A stretch of 64,000 nucleotides of DNA from Microbacterium sp. UFMG61 (GTDB lineage Bacteria > Actinomycetota > Actinomycetes > Actinomycetales > Microbacteriaceae): positions 48,200 to 112,199 of the forward strand of contig NZ_JACAFP010000003.1 in the NCBI RefSeq assembly GCF_015354505.1, read 5' to 3'. A program made the position numbers and the translations under genes. Position 1 is the stretch's first letter; each line of letters starts with the position of its first letter. Below the pieces are notes generated by a model. It had not been told where the DNA came from and ran no database searches. It saw only the letters and a list, made by a program, of their open reading frames with translations. Of the stretch, positions 58,318-64,000 are shown piece by piece.

Positions 58318-59202
58318 CTAGACCCGCTCTCGCCAAGCAATTCCGCGCCCAGCAATCCGTCTCCCGGCCTCCTCCGCCGCGACCGGCTCCCCCACGTCCG
58401 CGCCGACCTCGAGCCCGACGACCGAGTGCACGATCGTCCCGTCATACACGTGCACGAGGTTGTAGCCCTGCGACGCATCATGCCCACGCGTGGCTCCGAC
58501 CGGCTGAGCGAGATCCTGCCCGTACGCACTCGACGATGCAGCCGCCACCGGAATCCCGGCGAAGGTTCCGAACGACGGGTGATGCACGTGCCCCGACAGG
58601 ATCCCCCGCACGTCCGACCCCGCCAGCACCGCAGCCAGCGCCGCCTGCTCGCGCAGCTCGACCGTGACCGCAAGGTCCAGCACCGTCGGCAGCGGCGGGT
58701 GATGGATCAGCAGCAGCGATCCCTCCGGCGCGGGCGTCGCCAGCTCCTCCGCGAGCCACTCCAGCTGTGCCTCATCCACCCGCCCCCAGTGCTCCCCGGG
58801 AACCGTTGAATCCAACACGATCACCCGCATCCCACCGAACCAGCGCACCTCGACAACGGCATCAGAAGATCCGCCGGCAAGCCCCAGCTCCGCCCGCATC
58901 GCCCCGCGCTCATCGTGGTTGCCCATGGCCCACACGACTTCACACCCCAGCGCATCCACCGCCGGCGACACCAGCTCCCGCAGCCGCCGGTACGACGACG
59001 CGTCTCCTCGATCCGCGAGATCCCCCGTGAACAACAACGCATCAGGACGAAGCCCCGAAGACACCAACCGGTCCAGCACCGAAGACAGGTTCGCATCGGC
59101 ATCCGCCCCACTGCCGTACAGCGGCGCGCGTTCACCGGGAAGGTGCGTATCGGAGATGTGCACAAAGGTGTGCGATGGGCGAGAGTGTTCGGTGAGGATC
59201 AT
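58318..59202 (-). CDS. metallophosphoesterase (cyclic-nucleotide phosphodiesterase-like)
   Basis: 294 residues, class III/CpdA-GpdQ group. All five metal-ligand blocks are present: HISDTHLP (~15-22), LLFTGDLADRG (~57), WAMGNHDERG (~91), LLLIHHPPLP (~164) and ILSGHVHHPSFG (~197). It hydrolyses phosphodiesters such as cAMP or glycerophosphodiesters with two metal ions. It is the last gene of the LacI/ABC operon (37 bp after the LacI stop), so it more likely handles the imported compound than cAMP. No signal peptide, so it acts in the cytosol. Confidence 0.9.
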   Translation of the reverse strand: MILTEHSRPSHTFVHISDTHLPGERAPLYGSGADADANLSSVLDRLVSSGLRPDALLFTGDLADRGDASSYRRLRELVSPAVDALGCEVVWAMGNHDERGAMRAELGLAGGSSDAVVEVRWFGGMRVIVLDSTVPGEHWGRVDEAQLEWLAEELATPAPEGSLLLIHHPPLPTVLDLAVTVELREQAALAAVLAGSDVRGILSGHVHHPSFGTFAGIPVAAASSSAYGQDLAQPVGATRGHDASQGYNLVHVYDGTIVHSVVGLEVGADVGEPVAAEEAGRRIAGRGIAWRERV

Positions 59203-59239
59203 TTCTCTTCCAGTGAGACGACGAACAGTTACAGAAAAG

Positions 59240-60262
59240 TCAGACGGGAGCGGCGGTCGACCCGGGCACGAGAGTCCCGACGAACGGCTGCCGCACGGTC
59301 GGCGTGGAGTCGGCGTCAGAACTCAGAAGAAGCTGCATCGTCTCCACAGCCGCGGCAGCAACAGCCTCGACCGGAATCCGCAGCGTCGTCAGCCCCAGCA
59401 GGTCTGCACCGGGCAGGATGCCATCACACCCCGTCACGCTCACGTCGCCGGGCACAGACAACCCCGCAGCACGCAGAGCGCGCATGACCGCGAGCTGCCG
59501 GTAGTCCGATGCGCACATCACTGCCGTGGCCCCGTCGCGCACGGCATCCAGAGCCTCATCCACTCCATCGGTCGGCGCAGCCCCCGCAGACACCAGAGTC
59601 ACCGACGCCCCGCCGTCGACCAGAGTCGCCGACATCGCCGATGCCCGCAGATGCTCGGCGAACGAGACATCCTCCGCGCCAGAGAGCACGACCACACGCC
59701 GGTGCCCGAGTGACAAGACATGCGAGGCCAAGAGACGCCCATGCTCCGGATCGTCATAGTGCGCGGTATGAATCCGCTCCGCCGTCTCGACCCGCCCCGC
59801 GCGTACGATCGGCACCTGGTCGGCGAACGGCTCGAGCTGCGCGGCCGTGATGCCACCGGTCGCGACGATCAACCCCGCCACCCGCATCCCGAGCAACCGG
59901 TGCAGCGCGTTCACCTGCTCGGCGCCCTGCACATCCGCGCCGATCGTCACAGTCACGAGGTCTAGGCCACGCCGGTGCGCCTCGTCCTGCAGCCGCGAGA
60001 ACAGCAGACCGTAGGCCGGGTTGCTTGCGTCGCGCAGCATGAGCCCGACGGTTCCGGTGCGGCCGGCGGCGAGCTCGGCGGCCATCGTGTTGCGCACGTA
60101 TCCAAGGCGTTCGGCGGCAGCGACGATGCGCTCCTGTGTCTCGGGAGCGAAACGCCCCTCGCCCTTCAGCGCCCGGGTCGCGGTCGCCCGGGAGACCCCG
60201 GCCGCCGCGGCCACATCGCTGATCGTCACCCGCAGTGCGGGCCGGTCACCCGTCGAACTCAC
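59240..60262 (-). CDS. LacI family transcriptional regulator
   Basis: 340 residues from a GTG at 60262 that overlaps the permease stop (GTGA). The helix-turn-helix is VTISDVAAAAGVSRATATRA at ~12-31, the hinge is LGYVRNTMAAELA, then the periplasmic-binding-like sensor GTVGLMLRDASNPAYGLLFS through MCASDYRQLAVMRALRAAGL and SVTGCDGILPGADLL. It probably represses its own operon and senses the imported substrate or its breakdown product. LacI genes inside, rather than before, a transporter operon are common in this family of bacteria. Confidence 0.92.
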   Translation of the reverse strand: MSSTGDRPALRVTISDVAAAAGVSRATATRALKGEGRFAPETQERIVAAAERLGYVRNTMAAELAAGRTGTVGLMLRDASNPAYGLLFSRLQDEAHRRGLDLVTVTIGADVQGAEQVNALHRLLGMRVAGLIVATGGITAAQLEPFADQVPIVRAGRVETAERIHTAHYDDPEHGRLLASHVLSLGHRRVVVLSGAEDVSFAEHLRASAMSATLVDGGASVTLVSAGAAPTDGVDEALDAVRDGATAVMCASDYRQLAVMRALRAAGLSVPGDVSVTGCDGILPGADLLGLTTLRIPVEAVAAAAVETMQLLLSSDADSTPTVRQPFVGTLVPGSTAAPV

Positions 60263-62142
60263 GCGCGCGCCTTCTTGGCCTTGCGGGGCGCTCCGGCGCG
60301 CGAACCTCGTCCATACACGAGATACATGGTGACACCCATGATGATCATGAGCAGCACTGTATAGACGAACGTGATCGGCATCGCGTCGAGGTTGTTCTCG
60401 CCGCGCGTGCTTTCTTGGATCGCGACACCGAGCGGCTTGAACAGCGGGTGGTAGAGGAAGATCGCCGCGTCGTAGTCGTCGAGCAGGCTGTTGAAGTTCA
60501 GTGCCGTGATCGCCGCAGCGGTCGGCAGCACCAGCGGCACCAGCACCTTGCGGAACGTCGTCAGCGACTTCGCCCCAAGGATGCGCGAGGCGTCTTCGAG
60601 CGAGTCGGGCACCGACGCGAACCCGGCCTTGAGCAGGCGCAGCGTGAACGGGATCTTCACGCAGATGTAGGCGATGAGCAGCAGGATCGGCGTGCCGGTC
60701 AGCACCAGCCCGCCCACGATCGCCCGCGGCTCGTCGAAGGCGGTCACCAGAGCGAGCGCGATCAGCACGATCGGGAGGATCCACGGGATGTGCAGCACGT
60801 ACTCGATCGCGGTGGTCAGCAGGTTGCGGTGCTTCTGCAGCATCCGCGCCACGAACAGCAGCCCTCCGACGACGACGATCGAGGCCACGGCGCTGTAGAC
60901 GACGCTGACGATGAACGGACGGATCGCCTCGGCGCTCGAGAACACGGTGACGTAGTTGTCGAGCGTGAAGCTGTCGAGGGTGATCGACCCGGCGAGGATG
61001 CTGCGCGCATCGACGAACGAGAAGATCACGATCAGCACCACGGGGATCAGGTAGATCACCCACAGCAGGTACGCGATGACGTGCACGATGACGTTTGCGA
61101 ACGGGTTGCGGATCCTCTGCTTCTGGATCGGCGTCGCCACCTTGGCAACCGAGAAGTACACGCCCGACTTCTCGAAGCGGTTCATGATCGCGAGCAGGAT
61201 GATTGTCGCGATGCCGAGCACGATCGCCAGCAGCGCTGCGATGTCACGCGTGATGGGGCTGCGCGAGAGGTCGATGATCAGCGGCGCGACTGTCTGGAAG
61301 TCCGGTCCGCCGAGCACGAGCGGAGCCGTCAGCGCCCCGAGCCCGATGAGGAACGTCAGCACCGTGACGGCGAACAGCATCGGCTTCATCACCGGCAGCA
61401 CGATGCGGCGCAGGATGGTCCACGTCGAGGCGCCCATGAGCTTCGCCGCCTCGATCGACGCGTAGTCGACCTTGCCGAGGGACGACGAGAGGAACAGCAT
61501 GTGGTTCGTCGTGGTCGCGAACGTCATCACGAAGACCACGGCGAAGTACCCCGAGAACCAGTCGCGGTCCATGTCGGGCCACACGTTGACCATCATGTTC
61601 GTGAAGAACCCGAACCGGCCGTAGATGAAGTTGTAACCGGCGGCGAGCACGATGCCGCCGTAGATCAGGGTCGTGGCATAGCCGAGCCAGAGGATCTTCG
61701 CGCCGCGCACCTGGAAGTACTTCGTCACCAGCACGATGAACACACCGACCACGTTGACCGTGATCGACAGGGTGATCGCCAGCAAGAAGCTGTTGCCGAG
61801 CGTCTTCAGCGCCCGCTCGCTGCCGAACAGCTTCTCGACGGCGCGGATGCTGAACTGCCCGTCGGGGAAGAACGTGACCCCGAGCAGGGCCGCGTTCGGC
61901 AGCACGAGGAACGCGGCTGCGAACCAGATCACGATGATGCCTGTGATCCACGCGAGCGGCGAGCGCAGCATCGCCTTCACGCTGCCGGGCTTTCCTCTCT
62001 TGCGGGTCCGCGGTCCCGGCGTCTGACCCTCGACGACCGCGTGGGTCGTCAAGGAGCCGGCTTCTCCGGTCACGGCCGCTGACGGCGGGACCGCGGGGTC
62101 TGTGTGGTTCTGGGGTGTCTGCGGGTTCTGGGGCGTCGACAT
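60259..62142 (-). CDS. ABC transporter double permease (FbpB/PhnU-V fused type)
   Basis: 627 residues with two BPD_transp_1 halves, each of about six TM helices. EAA loops are EAAKLMGASTWTILRRIVLP (first half) and DASRILGAKSLTTFRKVLVP (second half). The first ~65 residues are polar and Pro/Thr-rich. Such fused permeases carry iron(III), thiosulfate/sulfate-like, or 2-aminoethylphosphonate substrates. The ATG at 62142 is one base past the ATPase stop, so translation is coupled. Confidence 0.92.
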   Translation of the reverse strand: MSTPQNPQTPQNHTDPAVPPSAAVTGEAGSLTTHAVVEGQTPGPRTRKRGKPGSVKAMLRSPLAWITGIIVIWFAAAFLVLPNAALLGVTFFPDGQFSIRAVEKLFGSERALKTLGNSFLLAITLSITVNVVGVFIVLVTKYFQVRGAKILWLGYATTLIYGGIVLAAGYNFIYGRFGFFTNMMVNVWPDMDRDWFSGYFAVVFVMTFATTTNHMLFLSSSLGKVDYASIEAAKLMGASTWTILRRIVLPVMKPMLFAVTVLTFLIGLGALTAPLVLGGPDFQTVAPLIIDLSRSPITRDIAALLAIVLGIATIILLAIMNRFEKSGVYFSVAKVATPIQKQRIRNPFANVIVHVIAYLLWVIYLIPVVLIVIFSFVDARSILAGSITLDSFTLDNYVTVFSSAEAIRPFIVSVVYSAVASIVVVGGLLFVARMLQKHRNLLTTAIEYVLHIPWILPIVLIALALVTAFDEPRAIVGGLVLTGTPILLLIAYICVKIPFTLRLLKAGFASVPDSLEDASRILGAKSLTTFRKVLVPLVLPTAAAITALNFNSLLDDYDAAIFLYHPLFKPLGVAIQESTRGENNLDAMPITFVYTVLLMIIMGVTMYLVYGRGSRAGAPRKAKKARA

Positions 62143-62143
62143 G

Positions 62144-63160
62144 TCACGCCGCCGGATACTGCAGAATCCAGCGGGGGTCGACGTCGACGCGCACCGCGTC
62201 GCCCGGGTTCCACTGTCGGGCGCTCGCCGCAGCCGGGACGCTGACGCGCAGCGCAGCATCCGCAGCCTTCACCGTGTAGACGCTGTGGCTGCCGTGGTAC
62301 GTGCGATCGACGATGATGCCATCGAGCGAAGCGGATGCCGTCGAGCTGTCTCTCGCTTCGGCGAGGTGCAGCTTCTCGGGCCGCACATAGCTCTCGGCCG
62401 TGGCATCGAGCGCTGCACCGAGGCTCGTGATCTGCGACGGGCTGAGGCGGTTGTTCTCGCCGATGAAGCGGCAGACGAAGGGCGTCGCGCTGCGGTCGTA
62501 GATCTCCTCGGGAGTGCCGACCTGCTGCAGAGTTCCGGCATCCAGCACGGCGATGCGGTCACTCAGGGTGAGTGCCTCTTCCTGATCGTGCGTGACGTAG
62601 ACCGTGGTGACACCGACCTCGTGCTGCAGGTCTTTCAACTGTTCGCGCAGCTGCACGCGCAGCTTGGCGTCGAGGTTCGACAGCGGCTCGTCGAGCAGCA
62701 GGATGCTGGGGGTCAGCGCGAGGGCGCGGGCGATCGCCACGCGCTGCTGCTGCCCACCCGAGAGCTCCGACACGTTCTTCTCGAGCTGGCTCGGCGCGAG
62801 ACCGGTGCGGTCGGCGATCTCGTCGACGCGGCGGCGCTGCTCGGCCTTCGACGTCTTCTGGATCGACAGGCCGAACGCGATGTTCTCGCGCACGTTCATG
62901 CTCGGGAAGAGTGCGTAGTTCTGGAACACCATTCCCACGCCGCGCTTCTCACTCGGCACGCGCGTGACGTCGCGGCCGTTGATGTGGATGCGTCCGCCGG
63001 TCGGCTCGACGAATCCGGCGAGGGTGCGGAGAGCGGTGGTCTTGCCGCATCCGGACGGACCCAGGAGGGTGAAGAACTCACCCTCCCGGATCTCCAGATC
63101 GAGGTGCGAGACCGCGCGGTGATCGCCGAACGCGACCTCGACATCTTCGAAACGGATCAT
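62144..63160 (-). CDS. ABC transporter ATP-binding protein (PotA/FbpC/PhnT-like)
   Basis: 338 residues. Walker A is LLGPSGCGKTTALRTLAGFV (~33-50), the Q-loop VFQNYALFPSMNV, the signature LSGGQQQR, Walker B ILLLDEPLSNLDAKLR and the His switch VTHDQEEALTLSD. The C-terminal ~100 residues form a TOBE domain (YVRPEKLHLAEARDSSTASA). It drives the double permease coded next. The ATG at 63160 has GGAAAGAC upstream. Confidence 0.93.
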   Translation of the reverse strand: MIRFEDVEVAFGDHRAVSHLDLEIREGEFFTLLGPSGCGKTTALRTLAGFVEPTGGRIHINGRDVTRVPSEKRGVGMVFQNYALFPSMNVRENIAFGLSIQKTSKAEQRRRVDEIADRTGLAPSQLEKNVSELSGGQQQRVAIARALALTPSILLLDEPLSNLDAKLRVQLREQLKDLQHEVGVTTVYVTHDQEEALTLSDRIAVLDAGTLQQVGTPEEIYDRSATPFVCRFIGENNRLSPSQITSLGAALDATAESYVRPEKLHLAEARDSSTASASLDGIIVDRTYHGSHSVYTVKAADAALRVSVPAAASARQWNPGDAVRVDVDPRWILQYPAA

Positions 63161-63201
63161 GCTGTCTTTCCGGCTAGGTGGTGAAGAGGGGTTGAGTGCG
63201 A

Positions 63202-64000
63202 TCAGCCGATGTACTCGAGCGTGACCTTCTCGACCCAGGCCCCGAGGTTCTCGCTCACGAAGCCGAAGTCGATGTCCTGACGGTCGAGGGTGCCCATGAG
63301 CTCGACGACCTCGGGGTTGGCCTGCTCGACCGCGCCCTCGTTGACGGGCATCGCGTTGAACTCGGCCGCGAACTCGCCCTGCACCTCGGCGCTGCCGAAC
63401 CAGTCGATGAACTCCTGCGCCTTGGCCTCGTTGCCGGTGCCGGTGATCTGCGCGATCTGCTCGGTGACATACGGCACGCCGTAGTCGGGAACGATCATGC
63501 CGGTCTTCGTGCCGTACTCCTCGTCACGCGCGGCGATGCCGCTCGAGGGCAGCACGCCGTAGTCGACCTCGTCACGCGTGATGCGGGCGTAGAGGTCGGT
63601 GCCCTGAACCGCCGGCGAGCCGTTCGCGTAGTACGACTCCACGAGCTCCCAGCCCTCGTCGCTGACGCCGAGGTCGCCGTCCTCGTCGAGGTGACGCGAC
63701 AGCATGCTGGCGAGCATGAGCTGCGGGGTGGCCTCGCCGAGCGCCGGGTTGACCTCGTAGCGGCCGGCGTACTTCTCGTCGGTCCAGAGCTCCTCCTCGT
63801 CGGAGGGGGCGTCGGTGATGGTGTTCTCGTCATAGACGGTGACGATGGCCTGCTCGACGAGCGGCCAGAACGCGCCGTCGGCGGGGTCGCCCGCGTCGGC
63901 GGGAACCTCACCGCTCCACTCGGGCTCGTAGGCGGTGATCGCCTCTTCGGCCTTGAGCTGCTCGAAGAACATGTTGTTCAGACCGAACACGACATCGCCG
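63202..64000 (-). CDS. ABC substrate-binding protein (5' end outside the window)
   Basis: Only the C-terminal ~265 residues are inside; the frame is open to position 64000 (GDVVFGLNNMFFEQLKAEEA near the edge), so signal peptide and start are missing. The sequence PEWSGEVPADAGDPADGAFW, then EFIDWFGSAEVQGEFAAEFN is typical of Fe(III)/2-aminoethylphosphonate-type binding proteins (SBP_bac_6/8). It is the first gene of the operon seen here: 41 bp before the ATPase start. The family alone does not settle the ligand. Confidence 0.88.
   Translation of the reverse strand, partial: GDVVFGLNNMFFEQLKAEEAITAYEPEWSGEVPADAGDPADGAFWPLVEQAIVTVYDENTITDAPSDEEELWTDEKYAGRYEVNPALGEATPQLMLASMLSRHLDEDGDLGVSDEGWELVESYYANGSPAVQGTDLYARITRDEVDYGVLPSSGIAARDEEYGTKTGMIVPDYGVPYVTEQIAQITGTGNEAKAQEFIDWFGSAEVQGEFAAEFNAMPVNEGAVEQANPEVVELMGTLDRQDIDFGFVSENLGAWVEKVTLEYIG

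Noticed and set aside
60235-62082. 615-residue forward frame rich in His, Asp and Arg
   Set aside because: Exact antisense of the double permease; low-complexity shadow.
1-64000. tRNA, rRNA, insertion sequence or integrase genes
   Set aside because: I looked for tRNA-like T-arm/acceptor patterns and for transposase or integrase motifs in the translated frames and saw none; a covariance-model and profile search would be needed to exclude them fully.

Overview
This is a high-GC chromosomal window from an actinobacterium, most probably Microbacterium or a close Microbacteriaceae relative. The basis is the strong G/C third-position bias, an actinobacterial-length PurL, several DUF2510 envelope proteins, a membrane-anchored Ser/Thr kinase, an excalibur domain, an Ltp-repeat protein, and intergenic elements built on GTTGAGCGAG / GAGACGAAACG. 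I saw no tRNA, rRNA, CRISPR array, integrase or transposase.

Left part (1-28 kb) is mostly ordinary genome: purL with a coupled 47-residue membrane protein, a WYL regulator, a VOC protein, a PASTA-less STK with an Asn/Gly tail, two MalY-type C-S lyases, a PIN/Phd toxin-antitoxin pair, a DUF2510-G5-excalibur envelope protein, a PadR regulator overlapping an alpha/beta hydrolase, a decarboxylating 6-phosphogluconate dehydrogenase, and a five-gene allophanate hydrolase/ABC-transporter operon with its GntR regulator (17.6-22.9 kb). Then come a MerR-TipAS/DUF2268 pair, a second toxin-antitoxin pair under a perfect 26-bp palindrome, and a frameshifted FAD monooxygenase. Intergenic spaces hold at least three families of short repeats, one with a 30-bp period.

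Middle part (28.4-57.8 kb) is an accessory region rich in presumed defence genes, with ordinary genes between them: (i) a SLATT two-TM membrane domain fused to an NTP_transf_6 nucleotidyltransferase; (ii) a 931-residue STAND-like ATPase in a ~3.5 kb insert, flanked by the intact 3' end of a resident SDR gene and by an 87-bp fragment of an orthologous SDR; (iii) a divergent modification/restriction-type island (36.8-47.9 kb) with a Z1-domain ATPase, a PD-(D/E)XK protein, a cytosine-5 methyltransferase, two Mrr_N-like winged-helix proteins, two unknown genes and, most strikingly, a MORC/MutL-like GHKL ATPase fused to a complete sigma-70 factor. Remnants of a vsr endonuclease and a DUF1156 methylase lie in the same island; (iv) an unknown two-gene unit with a zinc-ribbon-like tail; (v) McrBC, next to two DUF2510 surface proteins (one with PASTA and Ltp repeats); (vi) a DUF433 antitoxin with a probably degraded PIN-like partner.

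Right part (58.3-64 kb) is one co-directional operon on the minus strand: substrate-binding protein (cut by the window end), ABC ATPase, fused double permease, LacI regulator and metallophosphoesterase. It looks like uptake and hydrolysis of an organophosphorus or similar compound. The best candidate for an undescribed system is the GHKL-sigma-70 fusion and the divergent operons around it.
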